A DNA stretch of 64,000 bases from UBA1181 sp045226255 (lineage in GTDB: Bacteria > Bacteroidota > Bacteroidia > Bacteroidales > Paludibacteraceae). A model generated the notes under the pieces. The model was given only the letters and a program-made list of their open reading frames with translations, made no database searches and was not told where the DNA came from. Position 1 is the stretch's first letter; each line of letters opens with the position of its first letter. The stretch is from positions 1 through 64,000 of the forward strand of contig JBGVCG010000022.1 in the NCBI GenBank assembly GCA_045226255.1, read 5' to 3'. A program made the position numbers and the translations under genes. Below, piece by piece: positions 34,484-43,754 of this stretch.

Positions 34484-36049
34484 TCACTTCACCACCACCT
34501 TCGCGGCTTTCCCGCCAGCCTTCGCCACGTAGACACCCGTCTGACGCACAGGGATGCGGATCTCCTCGCCACGGCCAGTGTCGACCAATGCGCCTTGGAG
34601 GTCATAGACGTAGATTGGTTCCTTTGCGCCGTCAATGCAGATGGTCTTGTCCATGACATAGAGGCTCACCTGATCGCCTAGGAAGTCGTCGACACCGTCC
34701 GTTGGGCGGAAATGGATGTGGTATTCCGTCTTCGAAGTAGCATCCCCCTTTTTAAATTGAGTTGTAAGCGTAAGGATGTGTGTGGAGTCGTCGTAGGACT
34801 TTGTTGCGACAACATTATACGGCAGATCGTACGAAACCAGATCCGCGGTATATTCTTTGTCGAGCCAATAGTCATAGATGTCCGGAGAGAATGAATCCAC
34901 CGGCTCTTCGTCTATGAAGAGGAAAGATATGGACGGCAGAGTGTAGTGGATGCGATATTCCGTCTTCGAAGTAGCATCACCATTTTCAAATTGAGCTGTA
35001 ATCGTAAGGATGTGTGTGGAGTCGTCGTAGGACTTTGTTGCGACAACACCGTCAGGCAGCTCGTATGAGGCTGTGTTCGGATCATATTCCATTTCGAACC
35101 AGTATTCACAGACGTCTTCCTCGAAGGGGGTCACAGATTTTTCATTTACCATCAGGGAAGAGATGTGAGGGTGAGAGAGTGGCACACCCTCATACATATA
35201 GACCGTACTATCATGAAACACCCATTCTATCGAATTAGAATAAGGGTCCACAGGCAAATATCGTATTTCCTTAACCCGACGGTTATACTCATCGTAGGCA
35301 TAAGACACTTTCTCTTCGGTGGACTTAAACCCGCAATCGTCACGTACTAAGACATACGAAACCAAATTGTGGTTGTCGTCATATTCATTTTCATATGTTT
35401 CGTACACTGCAGGATATGGTTGGTATTGCATGATGTCTTCAGTGTTGTCGTGACTACTCAGATTGCCGTGCGAGTCATACAGATAGACATTATATCTATC
35501 TATGTATTCGACACGTGACCCATGCTTGTCAGCTTCTGTCCAGTAGGATAAACGATTTTCCTTATAGTAGCCGTACATGGAATAAGAAAAAAATGTTTCG
35601 GATGATTTATAAGTTTGCTTTCCTATCGAATCGGGCAGATAATATGGATGTGCGGTAGAATATGCAACTTTGTAATTCTTGAAGTAGAGCATTCCATTCT
35701 TGTGAAAGGAATCTTTACGTGCGACTTCAATCTTATTCCATTGTCTGGTCACCCTGTCGCAGGCATAGACGAGCGTGTCGATTTTCCTCCCTTCTCCGTC
35801 AGTGACGTACCCAATATTGATACGGAAGTAATCCGATGGAATGTAACGCCCAGTGGCCATAACATTCCCTGTGCTGTCATACTTCGCATAATAGCACGGT
35901 GTAGTATCTATCACCATGTCCAACACGAAGGTGGTGTCCAACTTCTCAGCCGAAAGCGAAGACGGGCAGCAAAGCCCTAATAACCCTAAAATGATTGCGG
36001 TGCTCTTCTTCCCGAGAAGGCGGCCACATAAATTAGATAATTGTTCCAT
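34484..36049 (-). CDS. Cadherin-like beta-sandwich repeat surface protein B with T9SS sorting domain
   Basis: 521 residues, the shortest paralog. Signal peptide to SSLSA, then the shared N-terminal region (KLDTTFVLDMVIDTTPCYY; YTDGEGRK-type turn; YDEYNRRVKEIRYL). Only two repeat units are present (about 290-380 and 381-450), and they are very alike: VVATKSYDDSTHILT occurs twice and the DNA coding for it is almost unchanged between 34728-34811 and 34961-35048, pointing to a recent internal duplication. The T9SS sorting end (IYVYDLQGALVD ... VYVAKAGGKAAKVVVK) is nearly the same as in protein A. Confidence 0.75.
   Translation of the reverse strand: MEQLSNLCGRLLGKKSTAIILGLLGLCCPSSLSAEKLDTTFVLDMVIDTTPCYYAKYDSTGNVMATGRYIPSDYFRINIGYVTDGEGRKIDTLVYACDRVTRQWNKIEVARKDSFHKNGMLYFKNYKVAYSTAHPYYLPDSIGKQTYKSSETFFSYSMYGYYKENRLSYWTEADKHGSRVEYIDRYNVYLYDSHGNLSSHDNTEDIMQYQPYPAVYETYENEYDDNHNLVSYVLVRDDCGFKSTEEKVSYAYDEYNRRVKEIRYLPVDPYSNSIEWVFHDSTVYMYEGVPLSHPHISSLMVNEKSVTPFEEDVCEYWFEMEYDPNTASYELPDGVVATKSYDDSTHILTITAQFENGDATSKTEYRIHYTLPSISFLFIDEEPVDSFSPDIYDYWLDKEYTADLVSYDLPYNVVATKSYDDSTHILTLTTQFKKGDATSKTEYHIHFRPTDGVDDFLGDQVSLYVMDKTICIDGAKEPIYVYDLQGALVDTGRGEEIRIPVRQTGVYVAKAGGKAAKVVVK
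35890..36049. repeat. Near-identical 5' segment shared with gene C (39016-39176)
   Basis: The ~160 bases coding for the signal peptide and start of the mature protein in genes B and C differ at about seven positions by eye, while the middles of the genes are strongly diverged. Gene A carries a more diverged version at 34085-34244. Confidence 0.8.
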
Positions 36050-36233
36050 AAGCCTTAAAGTTTTTTTTGTAGAATCTACTTTACTCTCTAATCGTCCGAT
36101 GGAGTAATGGACTCTCCTATTATTGTTAAAAATATTTTCTGAAGTAAAAAGGCTCTGTTGCCCTCCAATATAGTTACGGCCGACTGGTGTGGAGTCTGCG
36201 GAAAACGCCCGAAGACCCCACGCCAGCCAACCA

Positions 36234-39176
36234 TCATCTTACAACCACTTTCGCAGCCTTTCCGCCAGCCCTGACGATGTATACGCCCGTCTGAGGCACT
36301 GGGATGCGCACCTCCTCGCCTCGGCCAGTACCCACCAGCGCACCCAAGAGGTCATACACGAAGAGAGGCTCCTCCGCTCCGTCGACGCAGATGGTCTTGT
36401 CCATGACATAGAGGCTCACCTGATTGCCTAGGAAATCGTCGACACCGTCTATTGGACGGAAGTGAATCCTGTATTCGATTATTGCGGAGGTGTTGTTTGG
36501 CGCATGGCGAACCGGCAAAGCCATGTTTTGAGAAGTGGCTGGTGCAGGTTGGGTAGTGCTCTCTGTCGCAAAGCGGACTGAAATGGTGAGGATGTTAGTC
36601 GAGTCGTCAAAAGACTCTGTCGTAACAACCCCCTCCGGTAGGTTATACGAAACCAGATCCGGGGTATATTCCCTGTCGAGCCAATAGTCATGGATGTCCG
36701 AAGAGAATGAATCCATCGGCTCTCCGTCTATGAGAAGGGAGGATATGGATGGAAGATTGGGTTTAGGATCCATGAAACGGAAGGTATAGACGTGCATGTT
36801 GGTCGTATCCGACTCGAAATCTGACCCCACCACCGTTATGGTTAATATATTCGTTGTGTTGTCGAATTTCTTTGTGATTTTAGCGTTTATAGAATTATTG
36901 ATATTGATGCCATCTTCTTTGTATAGGATTGAATCCGAGAAATCGTATTGATATCTATTGGGCGAGAAAGAATCGATAGGTATATTGTTGATTTCCAATG
37001 ATGTCAAATATGATTCCGGTTTCTTGAAATTGATATGATATCTAACCGTATCGTATCCAGGCATGGAAATAACAACAGTACATGTAGAGGTTGAATCAGA
37101 TTTGTAATCCGCAATCCACCCATTTCTGTATGCATCTTCCGTATTAAAGAAATCTGGAGTAAAGGAAAAATGACATGCGCTTGCATAATCGCCATATACC
37201 TCATAGTCATATTTGTCGTTTTCAATGGCAACACCTCCTCCACTCCTATTAGTCTCACAATTTTCCCATCCAATGTGAAACAAGGAATCACCACGTTCCT
37301 TTGTGAGGAAAATATATGTATGGGAATTCTTTGAATCATTCCGATCTGAAATTTTAACAGAGACTATGCCAGATGTGGGGTCATAAGATTTATCAACAAC
37401 ATCACCCAAATAAGTCCACTGGACAAAATAGTCATCCATGTTTGCACTGTAATCTGCGTTTGGAACCAAGTATAACCCGTCTTTACCCTCCATAAATTTA
37501 TGGAAGTAGTAATCTGAAAAATCATAGATATACTTATTGGAAGAGAAGGTGTCGATTTCTGACCTGCCGAATGACAAAGAAGTCATCCAAGTCGGTTTTC
37601 TAAACGTAAAACTATAACTGTGTTGATTATCTTTTTTTGAGTTGTCAACACGATCTGAATGATCACATCCTTTCACGAGAATATCCAACACCGCCTTACT
37701 TTTGTTATATTTCATCTCTACAGTCGCACCGGCTGAAACCTGATATGAAAAGCTAGTTTCGTCATAATAGATGTCCGACAAATCATACTGAAATTTGTCA
37801 TAAGAGAAACCATCGATAAGAACTCCGTTTGTGTCAATTGAAATCAGATAGGATTCCGGTTTTTTACAAAGGATGGAATAAGTATGCATGTTTGTCGAGT
37901 CATATGCATAATCCGTTCCATATACGTTAAAGGTCAACAGCCTCGATTCTGCGTCGTATTTTTCTTTTACCGTCGTACCACCTAGTGCTTGACAGCGTAT
38001 TTGCTCAAATACATAATCGGCTGAACAATTGTACTCAAATTTGTCGAATGCGAAGGAATCCAAAGGAACGTTATCAACCAGTATAGTTTTCAAATAGGAC
38101 ATCGGTTTTTTACATGCAATCGTGTAATTTGTGTCTAAGGTTTGTATTGTCAGAACAGATGATTCCGCATCATACGTTTTTGTCACGCCATCTCCTATAA
38201 TTGTTATATCGCTGAAAAAATAAGAGTCCGTGAAATCATACTCATATTTATCTTTGTTTATGGAATCTCTATTAATTAAACCGTCTTTCGCCAAAATAAG
38301 GAAAGGGGAAGGTTGACAGTATATGTATATAACACTATCTGTTTTATGTCTGGTTGTTGTATCAAATAAAGTACTAAAAAAGGTTGTCTCATTAATGACT
38401 TTTATAAGGCGATTAAGCGAGTCATATTTTTTTGTAGTACTTATTATAAAATCTTCGAGAATTACGTTGTTGGGGTCAGTCTTTATTCCTTTTTTCTCGA
38501 CGAATATGTTATTGCCATTATCATCATATCTGTTTGTGTAGGTTGAATTCTCTCCCACCGAATTAGAGCCAGATACATTGTATTGGGTGATATTGCCCCA
38601 TTTATCATATTGGGCTTTTTCCTCATAAACAGATGGGGCAGTTCTTGGACCTTGATCAAAATATTTATAATAATACGTTCCGATATAGCCTTTATCAGAG
38701 AATTTATCATAATTCCCAGATCCATGGCAATGCATGTCTGCAGGATTCGCAGAGGTCTGACTGCAGTTGGATGTGTAATCGGAACCTATTTGGCGGACCA
38801 ACCTGTTATTGCCAAAAGTTAATTCATCCGTTTGATTTAATTGCACCCATTGTTTTGTCACCCTGTCACATGCGTATAAAAGAGTTTCCACCCTGTTCCC
38901 TTTTTCGTTGGTCACATATCCGGTGTTAATTTGGAAATGGCTTGTATGATCAAAATCACTGGGTGAAACGTATCGTCCATACCCGGTGATACTCCCGTAT
39001 GTATCATATTTCGCATAATAGCACGGCGTAGTATCAATCACCATGTCCAACACGAAGGAGGTGTCCAACTTCTCCGCCGAAAGCGAAGACGGGCAGCAAA
39101 GCCCTAATAACCCTAATATGATCGCGGTGCTCTTCTTCCCGAGAAGGCGGCCGCATAAATTAGATAATTGTTCCAT
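36234..39176 (-). CDS. Cadherin-like beta-sandwich repeat surface protein C with T9SS sorting domain
   Basis: 980 residues from ATG 39176; a longer frame would add 39 residues ahead of the signal peptide and is rejected because paralogs A and B begin with the same MEQL. The signal peptide (LGLLGLCCPSSLSA) and the first ~55 residues are almost the same as in B. About seven repeat units follow (YLISIDTNGVLIDGFSYDKF, WMTSLSFGRSEIDTFSSNKY, YLTSLEINNIPIDSFSPNRY), one with an unusual TTQPAPATSQNMALP insertion near the end. The type IX sorting domain closes it. Surface-exposed binding role inferred; no enzyme motif seen. Confidence 0.75.
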   Translation of the reverse strand: MEQLSNLCGRLLGKKSTAIILGLLGLCCPSSLSAEKLDTSFVLDMVIDTTPCYYAKYDTYGSITGYGRYVSPSDFDHTSHFQINTGYVTNEKGNRVETLLYACDRVTKQWVQLNQTDELTFGNNRLVRQIGSDYTSNCSQTSANPADMHCHGSGNYDKFSDKGYIGTYYYKYFDQGPRTAPSVYEEKAQYDKWGNITQYNVSGSNSVGENSTYTNRYDDNGNNIFVEKKGIKTDPNNVILEDFIISTTKKYDSLNRLIKVINETTFFSTLFDTTTRHKTDSVIYIYCQPSPFLILAKDGLINRDSINKDKYEYDFTDSYFFSDITIIGDGVTKTYDAESSVLTIQTLDTNYTIACKKPMSYLKTILVDNVPLDSFAFDKFEYNCSADYVFEQIRCQALGGTTVKEKYDAESRLLTFNVYGTDYAYDSTNMHTYSILCKKPESYLISIDTNGVLIDGFSYDKFQYDLSDIYYDETSFSYQVSAGATVEMKYNKSKAVLDILVKGCDHSDRVDNSKKDNQHSYSFTFRKPTWMTSLSFGRSEIDTFSSNKYIYDFSDYYFHKFMEGKDGLYLVPNADYSANMDDYFVQWTYLGDVVDKSYDPTSGIVSVKISDRNDSKNSHTYIFLTKERGDSLFHIGWENCETNRSGGGVAIENDKYDYEVYGDYASACHFSFTPDFFNTEDAYRNGWIADYKSDSTSTCTVVISMPGYDTVRYHINFKKPESYLTSLEINNIPIDSFSPNRYQYDFSDSILYKEDGININNSINAKITKKFDNTTNILTITVVGSDFESDTTNMHVYTFRFMDPKPNLPSISSLLIDGEPMDSFSSDIHDYWLDREYTPDLVSYNLPEGVVTTESFDDSTNILTISVRFATESTTQPAPATSQNMALPVRHAPNNTSAIIEYRIHFRPIDGVDDFLGNQVSLYVMDKTICVDGAEEPLFVYDLLGALVGTGRGEEVRIPVPQTGVYIVRAGGKAAKVVVR

Positions 39177-39382
39177 AAACATAACACATTTACATATACA
39201 CAAAAAAGAAAAATCACTATCCTCGATATTTCGAGGAGACACACAATTATGATAAAGTTTAAGTAAGATACGATATAATTTTGAAATACACAAATTTGGG
39301 GGCGTTTTTTTGACAACTTGCGCTTATTTGTCTGATTCGTATACATTTGCGCAACGTCCAAAATATTTTTCCCTTATTCTGT

Positions 39383-39411
39383 TTTGCGAATCAATATTTT
39401 ATATAACTTTG
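39383..39411 (+). promoter_or_regulatory. Promoter of tRNA-Thr
   Basis: TTTG (39383-39386), 17 bp, TAACTTTG (39404-39411), ending 10 bases before the tRNA. The gene-free stretch 39177-39421 otherwise shows only AT-rich sequence. Confidence 0.65.
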
Positions 39412-39421
39412 CAGCGCAAAT

Positions 39422-39494
<73 letters not shown>

Positions 39495-39500
39495 CGGAAG

Positions 39501-39535
39501 AAAGGTGAACACATATCATGCGTTCACCTTTTTTT
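39501..39535 (+). terminator. Terminator after tRNA-Thr
   Basis: AAAGGTGAAC pairs with GTTCACCTTT across an 11-base loop, then T-run. Confidence 0.9.
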
Positions 39536-39547
39536 GTGCCGCTTCTC

Positions 39548-39578
39548 TTGCTTGGCAACGATAGTTTCATTAGTTTTG
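39548..39578 (+). promoter_or_regulatory. Promoter of the HEXXH lipoprotein gene
   Basis: TTG (39548-39550), 20 bp, TAGTTTTG (39571-39578), a full -7 match; 24 bases before the ATG at 39603. Confidence 0.65.
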
Positions 39579-39602
39579 TTGTGGAAACTGGACAAATTAG
39601 CC

Positions 39603-40832
39603 ATGAAAAAAAGATTCATCCATCATATAGCCCTAATAACGCTTCTCGCTTTATGTTCCTGCAAGAAGGATGTGAACCGCTATGAGGTGGATCCCACATT
39701 GGATCCCTATCTTCAGCTGTTCCTACAGGAGGGAAGTAAGAGAGGGGTAAACATTGACGTGAAGAACAATGGTTTGTTGATGGAGTTCTCCAAATTGGAC
39801 GGACTGACCATAGGGCTTTGCACCTATCAGGATCCACTGCTCGTGCAGATTGACGGAGATTATTGGAACGAGACCATGCAATACGAGGACCAGGAGAACC
39901 TCCGTCAGAATGTGGTATTCCACGAATTGGGGCATGGATTACTCAATAGGTCGCATAACAACAGCATCCTTGAGAACTACGAGTGGAAGACCATCATGTG
40001 TGGTGGTGACGATGTGGATGGCAGAGATTGGGCAGTGAACTTTAACGGCTATCGGAAGGAATACTATCTGGACGAGTTGTTCAATATCCGGACTCCAGCA
40101 CCCGCATGGAGCAAAAAAGCCACCTTTGACGGAGAAAAGGGTTCGTTGATTGGCTTCTTGGATATGAACCGCTCCTATAACGGGAAGGACGAAGTGGGCA
40201 ATATATACCTGATGAGGAATAATATCTATACGATCACCTCCGTCAATAAAGATAATAACAGCATCATCCCCCTTGTGTCGGAGCAGTTGACGGGAGATTT
40301 CTATTTCGAGGTGGTCCAGAAGGTTAGCATGTCGGAGAACATCAGCACAACGGGTATTTGCGCCCTTTATGATTACGACAATAACCAAAAATACAACCCG
40401 CGGAACAGGGACAAGCAATACCCCGTCAATGATGGTTGCAACTACTTGGCAATCAAGGAGGAATCCATAGGAGATCAGTTCTATTTGATTAATTCGAACT
40501 GCTATCTCCCTATTGCGGAGGTGCTGATAAAGGATGTCTACAAACATGACGACTATAACAAATACGCCTTGGCCAGACATGACGGGGAGATCTTTTTCTA
40601 TATCAATGACCAATTGATCTTCAGGAATGATTATCAGGCGGATGTGCCGTATCTCTCGTTTGGAGTCATCTTGCCTGCCTTAGGGAAATTGGACATCTCG
40701 TCCGCTGAACTCTACGAACTGGGGTCAACGCTCCGGAGTGGGGAAGAGGTTCGGGCAGTTGGACCGAGGGAGGGCGAATTTGCCTCTCCGATAAAAATTT
40801 TGTCCAAGAAACTGAAGGATTATCGGAAATAA
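39603..40832 (+). CDS. Putative metallopeptidase lipoprotein (HEXXH)
   Basis: 409 residues from ATG 39603; an upstream frame overlaps the tRNA and is not used. A lipoprotein signal ends in LLALCSCKKD. Residues ~85-120 contain VVFHELGHGLLNRSH: His107, Glu108 and His111 form an HEXXH zinc site, with His118 as possible third ligand at a spacing that does not fit classical metzincins. A second half (~230-390, GDFYFEVVQKVSM and FFYINDQLIFRNDYQ) reads as a beta-sandwich of the concanavalin/laminin-G kind, suggesting a binding domain. I do not recognise a named family; surface protease is inferred. Confidence 0.65.
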   Translation: MKKRFIHHIALITLLALCSCKKDVNRYEVDPTLDPYLQLFLQEGSKRGVNIDVKNNGLLMEFSKLDGLTIGLCTYQDPLLVQIDGDYWNETMQYEDQENLRQNVVFHELGHGLLNRSHNNSILENYEWKTIMCGGDDVDGRDWAVNFNGYRKEYYLDELFNIRTPAPAWSKKATFDGEKGSLIGFLDMNRSYNGKDEVGNIYLMRNNIYTITSVNKDNNSIIPLVSEQLTGDFYFEVVQKVSMSENISTTGICALYDYDNNQKYNPRNRDKQYPVNDGCNYLAIKEESIGDQFYLINSNCYLPIAEVLIKDVYKHDDYNKYALARHDGEIFFYINDQLIFRNDYQADVPYLSFGVILPALGKLDISSAELYELGSTLRSGEEVRAVGPREGEFASPIKILSKKLKDYRK

Positions 40833-40834
40833 TT

Positions 40835-40865
40835 TTTGTAGGTTCGTAACCATCATTTATATTTG
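40835..40865 (+). promoter_or_regulatory. Promoter of the second Wzz-like gene
   Basis: TTTG (40835-40838), 19 bp, TATATTTG (40858-40865): a full match. The leader is about 20 bases. Confidence 0.75.
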
Positions 40866-40892
40866 TAATTCATATAACAAAAAAATAGCAGA

Positions 40893-41882
40893 ATGGAAAA
40901 CGGAAACAACCAGGAGATGAATATCTTCACCATGACATCACGCTTGGGTCGCGCCATCTACGGAGTAATAAAATGGATTCTTTCCATTTTGGGTTATATT
41001 TTGAGAGCTGCTTACCAATACAAGCTCTTATTCCTCTGTTTCGCTTTGCTGGCGATATGTTTTAGCTTGTACGAATCGAGAGAGGATAATCGTACGTACG
41101 AGGGGTATATGCATCTGAAACTGAATGATGGAGAGTCTGTTCTCTATCAAACTTTGGTGCGTGACCTGAACGAGTTCTCAAAGGAGAAGGATGCGGAAGG
41201 CCTTGCGAAAGAGTTGGATGTGTCGGAGGATTTGGCGGCGAGGATCGTCAAGTTGGATGCGCATCACGTCATAGACAAATACCGCGACTCTACGGTTGAT
41301 TATGTTGATTATAAGAACAATGTCCCTTTGGGCGATACGATAGACTTTGCGGTTCCTGACCAACTCGTGATTTCCGCTAGGGTGAAGGGTATCGAGGAAT
41401 TCGCTCAATTGGAAGAGGCGTTGAAGAAGTATTTCTCTAAAAACGATTACCTGGTTTCGTTGAACATCGCTAGGATAAAATTGCAGGAGGAGAAGGAGTG
41501 GATGTTCCACAATGCCCTTATGAACTTGGATAGCTTGCAAAAGGTGGAATATTTCAAGAACAATATTGGTGGCAACTATTTGGAGTTCTCTTCCATCAAT
41601 GAGAAGAAGGCGAGCGTTCCGTTCATCAAGGCTAAGAAGCAGATGTTCTACGATGACATTCGGAAACTGTTCGAGATCACAGGAAAGATCGAGGAGGATA
41701 TGTCGGCTAACCTTGATGTGGTAACTGTCCTCTCGGATTTCCATCCGGTGAAGGCCCCAGTTAATTCGTTGCTCAAATTGCTGTTGCGCAATGGATTGAT
41801 CGCTTTGGCTTTGTTCTTGGTCGTGGCGATGATATGGAGACACAAGAAGAATATCCGTCATTACCTCAGCAAGGGTATATGA
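40893..41882 (+). CDS. Wzz-like two-span membrane protein, copy 2
   Basis: 329 residues with the same plan as the protein at 14250-15212: an amphipathic N-terminal segment (IYGVIKWILSILGYILRAAYQYK), membrane span 1 (~44-60), a long periplasmic part with helices and a second span (~295-313, LIALALFLVVAMIW) plus a basic tail. STVDYVDYKNN matches NPDYVDYIGN in copy 1. Chain-length-determinant proteins have this layout, but neither copy adjoins polysaccharide genes and classical Wzz motifs are not obvious. It is a single-gene unit with promoter and terminator. Function unknown. Confidence 0.7.
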   Translation: MENGNNQEMNIFTMTSRLGRAIYGVIKWILSILGYILRAAYQYKLLFLCFALLAICFSLYESREDNRTYEGYMHLKLNDGESVLYQTLVRDLNEFSKEKDAEGLAKELDVSEDLAARIVKLDAHHVIDKYRDSTVDYVDYKNNVPLGDTIDFAVPDQLVISARVKGIEEFAQLEEALKKYFSKNDYLVSLNIARIKLQEEKEWMFHNALMNLDSLQKVEYFKNNIGGNYLEFSSINEKKASVPFIKAKKQMFYDDIRKLFEITGKIEEDMSANLDVVTVLSDFHPVKAPVNSLLKLLLRNGLIALALFLVVAMIWRHKKNIRHYLSKGI

Positions 41883-41912
41883 TGTTGGTTGATATATTTA
41901 TCCTAAAAGACA

Positions 41913-41945
41913 AGCGGGAGGAGGTGACTCTTCCCGCTTTTTTTG
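41913..41945 (+). terminator. Terminator after the second Wzz-like gene
   Basis: AAGCGGGA..GAG pairs with CTC..TCCCGCTT, then T7. Confidence 0.88.
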
Positions 41946-42042
41946 TGTCTTCTTTGAACGGGTCGTACAGGCCTTCTGTTTGCCGTTCGCGCTCTTCCCC
42001 TTGTCTGCTCTTGCCTCATGCTGTAAGTAGAGCAGAGGGGCG

Positions 42043-42073
42043 AAAAAAGGGGAATACAGCCGTACTCCCCTTT
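42043..42073 (-). terminator. Terminator after the VWA/coiled-coil gene
   Basis: AAAGGGGAGTAC pairs with GTATTCCCCTTT on the minus strand (one G-U pair), then T-run; it follows the stop at 42095. Confidence 0.85.
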
Positions 42074-42094
42074 CCCGTCATTTGAATAAATATC

Positions 42095-43318
42095 TTATAT
42101 TTTCAACATTTCATTAGCGATTTCCCTCACGCGGTCAATCTCCTTCTGCAAGGCCATTTTCTCTTGCTTCAAGGCTTCTATGTTTGCCTCTTGCTCTTTT
42201 GCTCGGTGTTTGAGTTGGAGGTTTTGCTCGGTGAGTTTCTTGTTTACCGTTCTCAACTCTTCGATGGTCATCTCATGGTCCTTGATGGCTGCTTTCAGTC
42301 TATCGAATGCGATTTCGGTTTCCTTTCCGCCTTCCAGGATTTGGTTCATCATGGCCTTGTTCTTGTCCAGCAATGCCACGATGTTGGAGTTGGACTCCTC
42401 GATCGCCTTCACGTTGGCGGATTTCTGTGCGGAGCGTGCGGCCTGTAATTCCGCGATGGCGGCGATTTCAGCCTTGTATTCGTTCTCTTTTTCGATGTCG
42501 ATGACCGGTTCGATCACTTCGGCAGCGATGGATGAGAGCGCTGGTTCTTCTTTTTTCTCCTGTTGAACTGGGGCTTGAGCGGCTGGTTTAGGCGCCTGTG
42601 CGACCGGTTGCGAGACAAAAGCGGCACGGATTGGCTCCTCTTTCACCTTGACTGGCTCTGGCTCCGGAATCTTTGCCGTGATAGGCTCTGGCGCAGGTTG
42701 CGGTGCAGGTTGTGGTGCAGGTGCAGGCTCTGGAGCCTTAGCTGAAATAGCATTGTGCAATGCGTCGATGACAGGGGCGATGATGCCGCGAAGCGTCATT
42801 ACGTCGCAGGTTTGTTCCACATTGCAGAAAGCTCCGCCGGTCATTTCTGCCACTTTCTTCGCTGTCCTTTGGTTGGCCTCGGACATACAGATACCAATGA
42901 TATTCACTTGAATCGGATAATCCTTTGTCGCCTTCTCCACTTCGTAGTCCAGCACGCCAGCGTCGGTATCCTCTCCGTTCGTCACAAAGACGATGCGGCG
43001 GGTCACTTCCCCGTTCGTCTTCTCGAATTTCTTGAAGCCTGCGCAAGACTCCTTGAATGCCTCCGCGATAGGGGCACCACCGTTAGGGAACGGAAGACCT
43101 TGGATCTTCTTCACGAAATCCTCACGCATATTGGAGCCCAAGTCCAGCGAGTTGATGATGATAGGAGATTTGACGATTGAAAGGAAGGTACGCATACCGA
43201 ACGGTTCCGAAAAATCTATGTTCGGAACGATGCCATCTATAACCACATTTTGGACAATAGGCACTTTCTTGTCCATCTTATCGGAGATGTCGATAAGAAA
43301 ATCAATTGCATTTTTCAT
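42095..43318 (-). CDS. Von Willebrand A domain protein with proline-rich linker and coiled coil
   Basis: 407 residues, no signal peptide or membrane span, so probably cytoplasmic. Residues ~1-190 are a VWA domain of the TerY/tellurium-associated kind: DISDKMDKK at the first strand (MIDAS DxSxS partly changed to DISDK), GGAPIAEAF for the threonine loop (Ala instead of Thr) and VTNGEDTD. Residues ~195-260 are rich in Pro, Ala, Glu and Lys (PAPQPAPQPAPEP). Residues ~275-405 form a long charged coiled coil. VWA domains usually bind partner proteins through a metal; here the metal site may be impaired. No ter or AAA+ genes adjoin. Role unknown. Confidence 0.75.
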   Translation of the reverse strand: MKNAIDFLIDISDKMDKKVPIVQNVVIDGIVPNIDFSEPFGMRTFLSIVKSPIIINSLDLGSNMREDFVKKIQGLPFPNGGAPIAEAFKESCAGFKKFEKTNGEVTRRIVFVTNGEDTDAGVLDYEVEKATKDYPIQVNIIGICMSEANQRTAKKVAEMTGGAFCNVEQTCDVMTLRGIIAPVIDALHNAISAKAPEPAPAPQPAPQPAPEPITAKIPEPEPVKVKEEPIRAAFVSQPVAQAPKPAAQAPVQQEKKEEPALSSIAAEVIEPVIDIEKENEYKAEIAAIAELQAARSAQKSANVKAIEESNSNIVALLDKNKAMMNQILEGGKETEIAFDRLKAAIKDHEMTIEELRTVNKKLTEQNLQLKHRAKEQEANIEALKQEKMALQKEIDRVREIANEMLKI

Positions 43319-43754
43319 GATATCATTAATATGTTTTCTAGTATGTTTTGCTTGCTAAAATACAAATTGTATCAATATATAGCAAAAATAAAGTAATAAA
43401 AAATTCCGTATGTGTTCAAGCTTCGTTTATTTAGGCGACTTTTCCCCTTCTGAACAAGTTGTGGATTTTCGGTGCGATGGTTCCCATTAATACTTAGCTT
43501 TTTAGTCGCAGGATGGGGCTGTCGGGCTCTTTTCGCAGAATGCCTGATAGGTTTTCTCTCCAACTATTTCGTCCCCTGAACGGTAAAAATAAACCTCGGG
43601 AAAGATGGATGAGGTTCCCATGGTTTTTCGGCGCATTTCTACCCTTTTCGTCTTGATGGTTTGAATCGTTTTTTTTATATTTGTAATTCTAATGTTGTAA
43701 AAACCCCTTATGGGATATTGGGAAATGCAAATTTGGAGTAAGAGGAGAGTGTTA
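43319..43754. other. Gene-free stretch with promoter for the DUF3256-like gene
   Basis: No gene is supported here. It contains TTG (43653-43655), 20 bp, TATATTTG (43676-43683), a good promoter for the gene at 43755, and a weak hairpin (AACCTC/GAGGTT, 43594-43617). A 63-codon minus-strand frame has no gene-like features. Confidence 0.5.

Noticed and set aside
43372..43563. 63-codon minus-strand frame in a gene-free stretch
   Set aside because: Very basic, no promoter, no hydrophobic pattern or family, start unsupported.
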